Below, in pieces: positions 49,437 through 58,547 of a stretch of 64,000 nt of DNA. Made by a program: the position numbers and the translations under genes. The notes beneath the pieces were generated by a model. That model did not search any database and had not been told where the DNA came from. It saw nothing but the letters and a program-made list of their open reading frames with translations. Every line of letters begins with the position of its first letter. The first letter of the stretch is position 1. Origin of the DNA: a bacterium (GTDB lineage: Bacteria; Patescibacteriota; Minisyncoccia; Minisyncoccales; JANBVM01); the NCBI GenBank assembly GCA_030588745.1, contig JAUUXB010000002.1:1-64000 (forward strand). The letters are read 5' to 3'.

Positions 49437-49575
49437 TTTTTATTTTAACCTCCTGCCTTATAGCGGTGAATTAGCCACCAAACATTTATGGTAAGCTTAA
49501 ATCCTTGATGGACAAATCGTCGCCATAAGACTTTCAAACCAATCTCCTAATTTTGAAAGAACTACAATATAAATT

Positions 49576-49604
49576 AAAACCTCCCAGTTTGGCTGGGAGG
49601 TTTT
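49576..49604. terminator. Perfect 12-bp bidirectional hairpin
   Basis: AAAACCTCCCAG-tttgg-CTGGGAGGTTTT. Confidence 0.75.
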
Positions 49605-49848
49605 AATAGCTTTTTATTTATTTTGAATTATAATTTCTCTTTTACTAAAACTCCCAACCAATGAGTTCTCAGGACAATGATAACATTCCAAACACTGTTG
49701 GTTAGAAAATCAATATTAATCTTACTTTTTGTTTTTGATAAATTTAACATTTCTCAAAATTAATCATTTTAGTCCTGTTTTTAAGATAACAAAGGAGATA
49801 AATGATGTCAAGAACTTATCTATAAATTAGCGAAATAAAAATAAAAAA

Positions 49849-51336
49849 TTATCTAAGATTTAATCTAGGGAACAAAGGTTTTCCTTTTTTTATAGTAAAG
49901 ACGCATTTTTTCTCATCAGATTCTAATCCAATTTGGCATAATATCTTTTCAGAAGTTTCAGGCATAAAAGGTTCTAATATTTTAGTAATTTCAGAAATAG
50001 TATAAAGCAAACATAAAATGCAGATTCTCTGTTCTTTGTTTTCTTCCCAGAGCTTATTCTTTTCAATATATTGATCGCAAAAACTAATTAATTCCCAAAT
50101 TGAGATTAGAGCTTCATTAAATTTATATTCTTTTAAAGCTTTTCTATATTTTTCCTGAGCTTTATCAATTTTCTTCTGGAAATCTGTATTTTTAACTTCC
50201 TCAATTTTCAAAATTTCAGTTTTTATTTCTAATTTCTCTGCCAAACTTAAAACCCTTGACACTAAATTACCAAGCCCTTTTGCTAAATCAGAATTATACC
50301 TTTCTTCAAATCTTTCATAAGTAAAGTCACCGTCTTTAAATGGAGAGATTTCGCGCAGGAGAAAATATCTAACTGCTTCTGTGCCATATTTTTCAACTAA
50401 CTGATAAGGATCAATAATATTCCCTAGGGATTTTGAAATCTTTTCACCATCAATAGTTATATATTCATGAATAAAAATTTTATCGGGCCAAGGTAAATCA
50501 GCTGATAAGAGTATTGCTGGCCAGTAAACTGTATGAAATCTCAAAATTCCTTTGCCAATAACGTGTAGTTTATTCTTGTGATTAACCCACCAGTCATTAA
50601 ATTTATTCTCATCGCTTCCGTAACCTAGGGCAGTAATATAGTTTGCCAGTGCGTCAAACCAAACCCAGATAATTTGACCAAGATCACCAGGAACTGGAAT
50701 TCCCCAACCATGAGCCCTTTCTTTTGAGCGGGAAATACAAATATCTTTTAATCCTGAATTAATGAAACTTAATGTTTCATTTTTTCTAGTTTCCGGAATA
50801 ATTTTAATTTTATCTTTTTCAATAAGTTCTTTTAATCGATTTTGATATTTTGAAAGCTTAAAAAAATAATTTTCTTCTTCAATTAGCTCTGGCTTCTTCT
50901 TATGCTCTGGACACAAACCATTAACAAGTTCATCTTCTGTATAAAATTCCTCACAACCAACACAATAAAGTCCTTTGTACTTTTTCTTATAAATATCTTT
51001 TTTGCAAGCCAGCCATAACTTTTCAGCTCCTTTTATATGGCGCTTCTCAGTTGTCCTAATAAAATCATCAAAGCTTAAATTAAGTGCTTTTTTAAGGCCC
51101 TTAAAGGTTTCTGCATTTTTATCAACAAATTCTTTTACTGGAACATTAGCTTTTTCTGCCGCTTGAGCATTTTTCAAGCTGTTTTCATCGGTCCCAGTTA
51201 AAAACAAAACCTCCTCACCCAATGCTCTATGATGCCGAGCTAAAACATCTGCCTGGATTTTCTCCAGAGCATGACCAATGTGAGGTTCTGCATTTACATA
51301 ATCTATTGCTGTTGTAATAAAAAACTTGTTTTTCAT
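49849..51336 (-). CDS. metG: Methionyl-tRNA synthetase
   Basis: FFITTAIDYVNAEPHIGHA; KISKSLGN. Confidence 0.94.
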   Translation of the reverse strand: MKNKFFITTAIDYVNAEPHIGHALEKIQADVLARHHRALGEEVLFLTGTDENSLKNAQAAEKANVPVKEFVDKNAETFKGLKKALNLSFDDFIRTTEKRHIKGAEKLWLACKKDIYKKKYKGLYCVGCEEFYTEDELVNGLCPEHKKKPELIEEENYFFKLSKYQNRLKELIEKDKIKIIPETRKNETLSFINSGLKDICISRSKERAHGWGIPVPGDLGQIIWVWFDALANYITALGYGSDENKFNDWWVNHKNKLHVIGKGILRFHTVYWPAILLSADLPWPDKIFIHEYITIDGEKISKSLGNIIDPYQLVEKYGTEAVRYFLLREISPFKDGDFTYERFEERYNSDLAKGLGNLVSRVLSLAEKLEIKTEILKIEEVKNTDFQKKIDKAQEKYRKALKEYKFNEALISIWELISFCDQYIEKNKLWEENKEQRICILCLLYTISEITKILEPFMPETSEKILCQIGLESDEKKCVFTIKKGKPLFPRLNLR

Positions 51337-51413
51337 GTTAGTTCACTACTTTTTAATCCTTATATAAAAATCAGCCCATTTCAAGGCCTACTTCTTACTG
51401 ATGAAGAATAATT

Positions 51414-52439
51414 TCAGCTAACCAAACCATCTTTTTTCCTTTCCTGCATAAAATCTCTTAAAAATTCGTAAATTATACTTGTTAAGGGAATTGATAAAAT
51501 TGCTCCCAAAAATCCTGCTAATCTTCCACCAACAAGCACAGCTATTAAAACTAAAATGGCAGGTAGTCCAACCAATCTTCTAGTTAAAATTGGAGTTATA
51601 ATATTTCCCTCTATCTGCTGAATTAAAACAAAGGCCAGTAAAACAAACAGGGCTTTAAACCAGGAATCCAAAGCTGCTAAAATAGTAATTATTGTGCCAG
51701 CAAAAATAGGACCTAAAACAGGAATAATATCCATTATTCCTGCAAACAAGCTTAGCATTGATGCATAGTTCACATTAAGAACATTTAAAGTAATATATGA
51801 AACCAATCCAACAAATAAACTGCTTAAGATCCTTGTTCCAAACCAGGCAGCCGTTTTATTCTGACATCTTTGCAATAAATCCTGAAAATATTCTTCGCTT
51901 CTTTTTGGAGACAGAGCTTTAATTGCTTTTTTAACCTCTCTATCTTCCATTGAAAAGAATATGGCAATAGCAAAAATAGTAACTGTTGAAAAGATTCCTC
52001 CAAAAATAGAAATTAAAACTCCAAAAATACTTGAAGATGCTTTTATTAACCAATCCTGCAATGCTAATGTAAAGGTTTCAAAATTCTCAAAGGCTTCCAG
52101 TCCTAATCCTCTTAAAGGAGGGGATAGTTTCCCAAAATATTGAGGAAAGAGCTGGGCAAACTGCTGTATTTCAAACACAAAAACAGGCACTGTCCAGTAC
52201 AGAATAAAACTCAGCAGTGCAAACACACTAACATAAACAAAAAGCGTAGCTATAACCCGGGGGATTCTTCTTCTTTCTAAAAAGTCGATTACTGGATTAA
52301 ACAATATGGAAATAACTAAAGCAAAAATAACTGAAACTAAAATATCCCTTATTGAATAAAGGGTGTAAAAAACCAAAATAGCAATGCTGATTTTTAGAAT
52401 TGTCCCCCAGGATATATCTAAAACTCTCTCATCTTCCAT
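51414..52439 (-). CDS. AI-2E family (PerM-like) transporter
   Basis: Multiple TM; FAGIMDIIPVLGPIFAGTI. Confidence 0.88.
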   Translation of the reverse strand: MEDERVLDISWGTILKISIAILVFYTLYSIRDILVSVIFALVISILFNPVIDFLERRRIPRVIATLFVYVSVFALLSFILYWTVPVFVFEIQQFAQLFPQYFGKLSPPLRGLGLEAFENFETFTLALQDWLIKASSSIFGVLISIFGGIFSTVTIFAIAIFFSMEDREVKKAIKALSPKRSEEYFQDLLQRCQNKTAAWFGTRILSSLFVGLVSYITLNVLNVNYASMLSLFAGIMDIIPVLGPIFAGTIITILAALDSWFKALFVLLAFVLIQQIEGNIITPILTRRLVGLPAILVLIAVLVGGRLAGFLGAILSIPLTSIIYEFLRDFMQERKKDGLVS

Positions 52440-52447
52440 AATTTAAA

Positions 52448-53710
52448 TTAAAGTTTTAAAATCTTTTTAAATTTCTCTTTATTATTAAATGGACCAATTA
52501 AAGCTAAGTTTAATTTCTGCGGCTGAAAAATATCTTTAGCAACCTTTAAAATATCGTTTGAGCTAACTTTATCAACTTTCTTAAAAATTTCTTTTAAGGT
52601 TAAAATCTTTCCCTCTAAAAGCTCTTGATTGGCAAAAAATGAAGCCAAAGCATCAGAGGGTTCCAACAGAAGCGCTGTTTTTCCTTTAACATAGTTCTTT
52701 GCTTTTTTTAATTCTGAAGCAGGAACTTTTTGTTTTGAAATTTTCTTGTATTCTTCAAGAACTGCTGAAATTACTGTTTCTACTTTTTTATTATCCACTC
52801 CAATCTGGGTAAGTAAATAACCAGAATCAGGATTTGCTTCAGAAATAGTGCTGATGTAATAAGCTATACCCAGCTTCTCTCTTATTTTAACAAATAAACG
52901 GGAACTCATCATTCCTCCCAAAATAACAGCTAATAGTTTTTGAGCATATTTTTGAGCATGGAATAAATTATATGCCCTTGTCCCTAAACATAAATGGGTC
53001 TGGTCAGTTTTTCTTGTTTGAATGATTATTTCTGGCTCTGATTGTCTTTCAACAACTGATTGTTTTTTTAATGGCTCATCTTCTTTTATTCTTGAAAAGT
53101 ATTTTTTAACCTTTTTAACTGCCAAATTACTGTTTATATTCCCGGCAACACAAACTATTGTATTTGACGCCACATATTGCTTATCCATGTAATCAACTAG
53201 TTTTTTCCTTGTCATATTGGAAATATTCTCTTTTGTTCCAATAATATCCCAACCAGCAGGCTGGTCGCCATATAAAAGCTTAGACCATAATACATGAACA
53301 TAAGTCATTGGGTGATCCAAACGCATATTAATTTCTTCAGTAATTACTCCTTTTTCTTTCTTTATTTCTTTAGAAGGCAAAGTAGAATTTAAAAAGATAT
53401 CAGAAACCCAGTCCAGAGCAGTATCAAATTGGGTTGAAACTGTCTTGGCATAATATCCTGTGCACTCTTCTGAAGTAAAAGCATTGTAAATTCCACCAAT
53501 CTTATCCATAGTCTCGGCAATTGCTAATGTAGTTGGTCTTTTTTTTGTTCCTTCAAAATACATGTGTTCTAAAAAATGAGAAATCCCATTAATATCTTTT
53601 TTCTCATACTTAGAGCCGGTTTTAACTAATACCAATACTGTCACAGCTTCTGTGTTTTTTTGAGGAACAATGATAATCCTTAAACCATTCTTAAGAGTTG
53701 TTTTAAACAT
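52448..53710 (-). CDS. M16 family zinc peptidase
   Basis: NGISHFLEHMYFEGTKKR (HxxEH). Confidence 0.93.
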   Translation of the reverse strand: MFKTTLKNGLRIIIVPQKNTEAVTVLVLVKTGSKYEKKDINGISHFLEHMYFEGTKKRPTTLAIAETMDKIGGIYNAFTSEECTGYYAKTVSTQFDTALDWVSDIFLNSTLPSKEIKKEKGVITEEINMRLDHPMTYVHVLWSKLLYGDQPAGWDIIGTKENISNMTRKKLVDYMDKQYVASNTIVCVAGNINSNLAVKKVKKYFSRIKEDEPLKKQSVVERQSEPEIIIQTRKTDQTHLCLGTRAYNLFHAQKYAQKLLAVILGGMMSSRLFVKIREKLGIAYYISTISEANPDSGYLLTQIGVDNKKVETVISAVLEEYKKISKQKVPASELKKAKNYVKGKTALLLEPSDALASFFANQELLEGKILTLKEIFKKVDKVSSNDILKVAKDIFQPQKLNLALIGPFNNKEKFKKILKL

Positions 53711-53731
53711 AGTTAATATTTATATTTTAGC

Positions 53732-53780
53732 AAAAAACCGCTCGATTGGCGATTTTTTACTAGCTCCAGTGACAGAACTC
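53732..53780 (-). other. Hairpin + degenerate tRNA 3'-like element (E5)
   Basis: Minus: GAGTTCTGTCACTGGAGC ... CGCCaatcgaGCGGTTTTTT. Confidence 0.4.
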
Positions 53781-53900
53781 TTCATTTGTTAAAACTATGA
53801 ATGGGCACAATAAATAGGTGATTGCCACACCATCAAAGCAATCAAAAAGAAAAACACCCATTCTGGGTGATTTCTTTTATTTGATTTACTGAATTAATTC

Positions 53901-54098
53901 TTAAAGGCGGGTTACGTTTGTTGCGTTAGGACCCTTTGGAGAATCAACTTTTTCGAAAGATACTCTATCACCTACTTTTAACTCTTCGTAGGTTACGCCC
54001 TTAAGTTCGTTGCTATGAAAGAATAAATCTTTCTCTTCACCATCAACGGTAATAAATCCAAATCCTTTATCTGTAAGATTTTTAATTGTTCCTTCCAT
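53901..54098 (-). CDS. Cold-shock (CspA-family) protein
   Basis: GTIKNLTDKGFGFITVDGEEKDLFFHSNEL. Confidence 0.93.
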   Translation of the reverse strand: MEGTIKNLTDKGFGFITVDGEEKDLFFHSNELKGVTYEELKVGDRVSFEKVDSPKGPNATNVTRL

Positions 54099-54201
54099 GA
54101 TTGTGATATAAATTAATTAATGTTTTAAGATTTTATCTCAAAGCTTAGTTCCTTGAATAAGTTCGACTAAATTTTTATCAGGCAACTATCTTATATGAAC
54201 A

Positions 54202-54230
54202 ATATTAACATCTAAAAAATAATTGGTCAA
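54202..54230 (-). promoter_or_regulatory. Promoter of the cold-shock gene
   Basis: TTGACC (54225-54230), 17-nt spacer, TAATAT (54202-54207); implies ~100-nt 5' leader. Confidence 0.65.
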
Positions 54231-54236
54231 CCAAAA

Positions 54237-54297
54237 AACCGCCCAAGAGGCGATTCTTTGAATTTGGCTCCGGGGATGGTACAATATTAGAACTTGG
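54237..54297 (-). other. Hairpin + tRNA 3'-like element (E6)
   Basis: Minus: CCAAGTTCTAATATTGTACCATCCCCGGAGCC then CGCCtcttgGGCGGTTTTTT. Confidence 0.5.
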
Positions 54298-54359
54298 TTT
54301 ATGGAAGGATTTTCTACAGTCAAATCAATTCAATTATCATTTTAAAGTCTAAAAGAATA

Positions 54360-54390
54360 AAAAAGAGAGAGTTTCCTAAAAGGTACTCTC
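54360..54390 (-). terminator. Terminator of the 204-aa gene
   Basis: AGAGAGTaccttttaggaaACTCTCTCTTTTTT. Confidence 0.75.
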
Positions 54391-54392
54391 TT

Positions 54393-54989
54393 TTATCGGA
54401 TTTCAGAAAATTCAACTCGTTCGATAGAACTCTCCAGGAAAATAACGCAGGAGATATAATCACTGAGGGCTAAAATAGCTCCGAAGTTATTTTCTTCAAA
54501 AAACCTCTTATGTGATGGAAATCCAAAGTGTTTCATTTTTTCCTCTAGAAACTCTCCTCTACTATTTTTCAACTCTCGCCATGTATTTTCTTTGCCTCTT
54601 TCATTCCACGAGTTCAATATATCTCTGTGGAATGGATTGTTTGGATCAAAAAGGAAATATCCTCTTCGGAAGTAAAATCGTACAATGAAAATCGGCAAAT
54701 GAGCAAAACTAAAAGTGTTACAGGGGGCAAATAATGCCGTCCAAATACCTGGGTAATTTCCCTTAGTAATCCATTCTTGAGGAACTCTTCCAAATTGTTT
54801 CCACTCTTCTTGCATTTTTTCAAAATGTTCTCGTTCATGAACTCTATGAAAATAACCAACTTGGTTATATTGAGATAACTCAATTCTATTTGAAGTGGTT
54901 AATAGTTTATAAGTTTCCTTCCACAGCTTACTTCTCCATCTTGTATAATCTTGCTTTAAACCCAACCAATCAATAACCTTTGATTCCAT
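54393..54989 (-). CDS. Hypothetical protein (~198 aa after start correction; track start 55007)
   Basis: GAGGAGG SD overlaps the first codons of the track ORF; ATG at 54989 (MESKVIDWLG) correctly spaced. Confidence 0.55.
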   Translation of the reverse strand: MESKVIDWLGLKQDYTRWRSKLWKETYKLLTTSNRIELSQYNQVGYFHRVHEREHFEKMQEEWKQFGRVPQEWITKGNYPGIWTALFAPCNTFSFAHLPIFIVRFYFRRGYFLFDPNNPFHRDILNSWNERGKENTWRELKNSRGEFLEEKMKHFGFPSHKRFFEENNFGAILALSDYISCVIFLESSIERVEFSEIR

Positions 54990-55130
54990 GAGTGATAACC
55001 TCCTCATCTAATATAAAGTTGTTAATTTTCTACCCGTTTATCTTACAAGAATTTAACAAAAAATCAACCCCAAACAAAAAAAATTGCTAATTTAGCGAAA
55101 AGTTCTAGTCCTACTCTGGGTTAAGGAAAA

Positions 55131-55208
55131 AACCTGCCAAAATAGCAGATTTTTAAATTCAAGTTCTAGCAAAAAGTGGGGCTCCCCTTATTGGACGCGT
55201 TCAGAACC
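55131..55208 (-). other. Hairpin + tRNA 3'-like element (E7)
   Basis: Minus: GGTTCTGAACGCGTCCAATAAGGGGAGCC ... CTGCtattttgGCAGGTTTTTT. Confidence 0.5.
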
Positions 55209-55272
55209 ATTGATTGGAGAGAAATTCGGGAAAATCTTAGAGAAATAGAATCTTTATTAGTAAGGAATTAAA

Positions 55273-55298
55273 ATAAAAAATGGTGCTTTTTTGCACCA
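55273..55298 (-). terminator. Terminator of the 106-aa gene
   Basis: TGGTGCaaaaaaGCACCATTTTTT. Confidence 0.75.
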
Positions 55299-55310
55299 AT
55301 TGACTTTAAT

Positions 55311-55631
55311 TTAATCATACATTTTTTCTAACTCCTTCATATCTTTTTCTGCATAGTCCTTGCCAAGCAGTGTTAGTTTATAACCTCTTCCTGTTTCTTC
55401 CACTAAACAGTGTCGTATCATATCCACGATCACTTCTTGAACTTCGTCACTGTAATCAGACTGGTATCCAAAATCAATTAACTCAAATCTCTCTTTATCT
55501 TCCTTTTTCATTTTCTTAACCTCTCTGTGAATATAAAGGGAGTCAAGTTCTCTATTTCTTTCTATAAGTTTCAAAATTATACCAGTGAGGAGATTTCTAA
55601 TTTCCTTAAAAACTGGGGTATAAATTGTCAT
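55311..55631 (-). CDS. Hypothetical protein, 106 aa (winged-helix-like)
   Basis: SD CGGAGGG upstream; terminator downstream. Confidence 0.6.
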   Translation of the reverse strand: MTIYTPVFKEIRNLLTGIILKLIERNRELDSLYIHREVKKMKKEDKERFELIDFGYQSDYSDEVQEVIVDMIRHCLVEETGRGYKLTLLGKDYAEKDMKELEKMYD

Positions 55632-55716
55632 TTCTATCCCTCCGATTGATATTATTTTTAAATTTAATTTTCTACCTTGCTTCTACTCAATCTTTTGAGT
55701 TTTGTCAAACTAAAAA

Positions 55717-55774
55717 CCCGAGAAACAATCTCGGGCTGAACAGAGCTCCGGGTCTTGGACGATGTTAGAACCTG
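55717..55774 (-). other. Hairpin + tRNA 3'-like element (E8)
   Basis: Minus: CAGGTTCTAACATCGTCCAAGACCCGGAGC ... CCCGAGAttgtttCTCGGGTTTTT. Confidence 0.55.
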
Positions 55775-55818
55775 TTTTGAAATAAAAAAAATGGCCGATA
55801 GATAAATCATACGGCTTT

Positions 55819-56058
55819 TTAACTTATTATTTTTCCTTCGTTAAGAGCTTTTATCTTCTCGTCCATCTCTTTATTTTGTATTGCTGTTTGAAATGGAAAC
55901 AAAGCTTTTTCCATAAACTTCTTTGCTACCATTGCGGTAAGATAGTCGGTTTCTTCTTTGCTGCCGTCAGAACTATCCAAAATAATGCTATCTGCAGCAC
56001 TAACTGCACCTTCAACTATTTTATTTCGTCTATATTCTATTTCTTGCCATTTTTCCAT
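55819..56058 (-). CDS. Hypothetical protein (79 aa after start correction; track start 56097)
   Basis: AAAGGAGG lies inside the first codons of the track ORF; ATG at 56058 (MEKWQEIEYRR). Confidence 0.5.
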   Translation of the reverse strand: MEKWQEIEYRRNKIVEGAVSAADSIILDSSDGSKEETDYLTAMVAKKFMEKALFPFQTAIQNKEMDEKIKALNEGKIIS

Positions 56059-56123
56059 TTTAAGGTTCAACCTCCTTTTATTTAGTAACCTTAGCATGCC
56101 AAATTAAATCAAAAAAGTCAAAA

Positions 56124-56175
56124 CCCGAGAACCAATCTCGGGCTGAATTTGCTCCCCTAGTCGGTCTCGAACCTG
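56124..56175 (-). other. Hairpin + tRNA 3'-like element (E9)
   Basis: Minus: CAGGTTCGAGACCGACTAGGGGAGC ... CCCGAGAttggtTCTCGGGTTTT. Confidence 0.6.
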
Positions 56176-56292
56176 TGGTTTAAAGGAAAATTAAGGGGTT
56201 TTCCAGGGTATCCCGCAATGCCTCTCGGTCGGGGCTCTTTTAAGCTAAAATGAGACAAATGAGACAGTGCTAAGGGGTATGGAAATTGTGTC

Positions 56293-56829
56293 TTATTTCT
56301 CAATTTCCTTAGCTAACTTTTCAAGCCCGAATCCATTTATTAATTCTATCTCTATGAGACTATCTTTAGCAAAAACTTTTCCATCTTCTGTAAATTCACC
56401 AGTGGTGACAAAAAATCCTTTTTCGCCTTTTTCTTTGTTAAGATCTTGAATGGAACCAGCAAACTCTCTTACCTCTTTTGGTAGAACTTGATTTTTTCTT
56501 TTGCATTGAATAAAAAATCTTTTTCCATCCTTAAAGGCAATAACATCGATACCCTTATCTCCTGACCCACCAACCACTTTTGTTTTATATCCTAAACCCT
56601 CAAAGATAATGGCGACAATTCTCTCAAATTTTTTATGATTCATTGTTTTCCATTCAATCAATCTTTTGTGTTTCTTAAGCCATTTTTCATCAAGCCATTT
56701 ACTAATATATGACTTGGCTATGGAAATGACTACGGGGGTACTAAGTGCGATAACCCAAAACCACCAAAATGGTTTTATGAAAGTTATCCAAGGTGTTCTT
56801 ATTGGTTCCGTATAATCAATGTGGATCAT
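56293..56829 (-). CDS. Membrane-anchored Mrr-like restriction endonuclease
   Basis: FERIVAIIFEGLGYKTKVVGGSGDKGIDVIAFKDGKRFFIQCKR: D..QxK-type core. Confidence 0.82.
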   Translation of the reverse strand: MIHIDYTEPIRTPWITFIKPFWWFWVIALSTPVVISIAKSYISKWLDEKWLKKHKRLIEWKTMNHKKFERIVAIIFEGLGYKTKVVGGSGDKGIDVIAFKDGKRFFIQCKRKNQVLPKEVREFAGSIQDLNKEKGEKGFFVTTGEFTEDGKVFAKDSLIEIELINGFGLEKLAKEIEK

Positions 56830-56864
56830 TTTTTATTTTCTTAATTTTTTCTTTCATGGATTTT

Positions 56865-57767
56865 TCATTTTCCTATTTCAATTTGAGAAGGGTTTTTTAG
56901 AATGATTTCCGGCCTGTCTTCATATTCCTTAATTTCACCCTTAATTCTAACTGTTTTTTGAGAATAATAGTCCTCTGGACTCTGAACAAACTTATATTGG
57001 TCTGAACTAAAAATTACACTAACAAAACATTGGTTAGGATATGATTTTTCGAAATTTAAAAAGACTGTATTAGTTTTTGATCTATAAGTATCAACAATCT
57101 TCCCCTCAATAATTATTTCTTTTCCTAAATAATTTCCTGCCTGACAAGCGCCAACAATTTTTAATCCTGTTAATTCAGAAGTTAATTTTTCCCATCGAAA
57201 CCCAATCTTTTCATCTTCTTCTATTATTCTCTCGCCCCATTTACAGCCAACTTTATTTTCTATGGCTTCTCTTTCTGCTTGAGCGATTTCTTCTTTATAC
57301 TTCACATCTTCTGGAGAGAAACGAGCCACCGCTAATCCTTCTTTAACCAATTCCAGACTAATATTCTGATCGCTAAGAAAAACATATCTCAAATATCGAC
57401 ACCATTGATCTTGATCTTCTTTTCCTTTTTCTAATTTTACCTCTTTGTTTAAAATCAACTCTTCTAACGCCTGTTTGGCTTCTTCATAACAAGGATGTCC
57501 TCTTTCATCGGCATCAATTCCTAAAATTCTAACTGAATAACCCCCTTCTATCATAAAAGTATCGCCATCAATAACCTTAGTTGTTAATTTTAAGGCCATA
57601 TCGGAAAGCTCAGGAATACTTACACAATTCCCATCTTCACCATTATGGTTTTTCTCTCGATTAGAAATTATTATCGCTCCTCCAATAATTAAGGCTCCGA
57701 CAATAATTGCCAAGAATATTCTGTTTTGTTTAAAAAATTCTTTCATTTTTAACCTTATTGATCCCAA
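56865..57767 (-). CDS. Membrane-anchored SNase-like (thermonuclease) protein
   Basis: KVIDGDTFMIEGGYSVRILGIDADERGHPCYEEAKQALEELI...WCRYLRYVFL. Confidence 0.85.
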   Translation of the reverse strand: MGSIRLKMKEFFKQNRIFLAIIVGALIIGGAIIISNREKNHNGEDGNCVSIPELSDMALKLTTKVIDGDTFMIEGGYSVRILGIDADERGHPCYEEAKQALEELILNKEVKLEKGKEDQDQWCRYLRYVFLSDQNISLELVKEGLAVARFSPEDVKYKEEIAQAEREAIENKVGCKWGERIIEEDEKIGFRWEKLTSELTGLKIVGACQAGNYLGKEIIIEGKIVDTYRSKTNTVFLNFEKSYPNQCFVSVIFSSDQYKFVQSPEDYYSQKTVRIKGEIKEYEDRPEIILKNPSQIEIGK

Positions 57768-58543
57768 ATATCTTCTGTGAAATTTAAAACTTTTACAATG
57801 GGCTTAATCCCTGCTTCCCTTATTATTTCTTTCAATATGGGTTGTTTAGAGATAAAGTTAGCCACTGGAGGACTACTTTTATAATAAAATTTCACAAATT
57901 TCTTTCCTAAATTAGTTTTTAAAAGAAACGCATCTCTAAAATCTCTTAAAATATCAATTTCTGGAGCTAGCGGAGTTCCATATGCGGCAGTGGCAATAAA
58001 ACAACCTTCTTCGTCTCTGGATTCTGTTTTATATCGAGTATTAGCTTCCGAAGTAGATTCTCTCCAAAAACCCATTCCGAAGATTTTTCCAGTATCTGTA
58101 TCTTTCATAACCAAGAAATAAATTCTATTCCCGTCCTTCATTTTATAATACATAAGTATAGTTCCTAACCTTTCTTCAAGATAAGGAGTTCTGCCCTCCA
58201 CCCCTTCTTTTAATACATTCAACCCCCATATTTCATCTATTAAACTCAATGCAAATTGTGTCGTATTTTGTTCTGTCGGCTCCAAAAGAGGTTCAAAAGT
58301 TGCGCCATATTGACCTGTTTCCTCATTTTTACCTAGATACACATCAGCTAAACCATACCATTTTCCAAGGAATTGAATTTCTTCACTAACAGAAGAAGCG
58401 AAAACAGTCTCTTGTGACTTTATAGTGAATCCAGTTTGAGTTTTCAATCTGAAATCATTTAAGATGAGAATTATTAACAAAACTAGCACAAAAATAATGC
58501 TTCCAAAAATTATTTTCCTATTTTTCTTAATTTTCTCTTTCAT
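57755..58543 (-). CDS. TM protein with CFI-box C-terminal domain
   Basis: GCFIATAAYGTPLAPEIDILRDFRDAFLLKTNLGKKFVKFYYKSSPPVA. Confidence 0.7.
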   Translation of the reverse strand: MKEKIKKNRKIIFGSIIFVLVLLIILILNDFRLKTQTGFTIKSQETVFASSVSEEIQFLGKWYGLADVYLGKNEETGQYGATFEPLLEPTEQNTTQFALSLIDEIWGLNVLKEGVEGRTPYLEERLGTILMYYKMKDGNRIYFLVMKDTDTGKIFGMGFWRESTSEANTRYKTESRDEEGCFIATAAYGTPLAPEIDILRDFRDAFLLKTNLGKKFVKFYYKSSPPVANFISKQPILKEIIREAGIKPIVKVLNFTEDIWDQ

Positions 58544-58547
58544 AGAT

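Noticed and set aside
49790-49830. AAAGGAGATAA-ATGATGTCAAGAACTTATCTATAA as a leader peptide gene
   Set aside because: Only 7 codons and no downstream plus-strand gene; good SD may be chance in AT-rich DNA.
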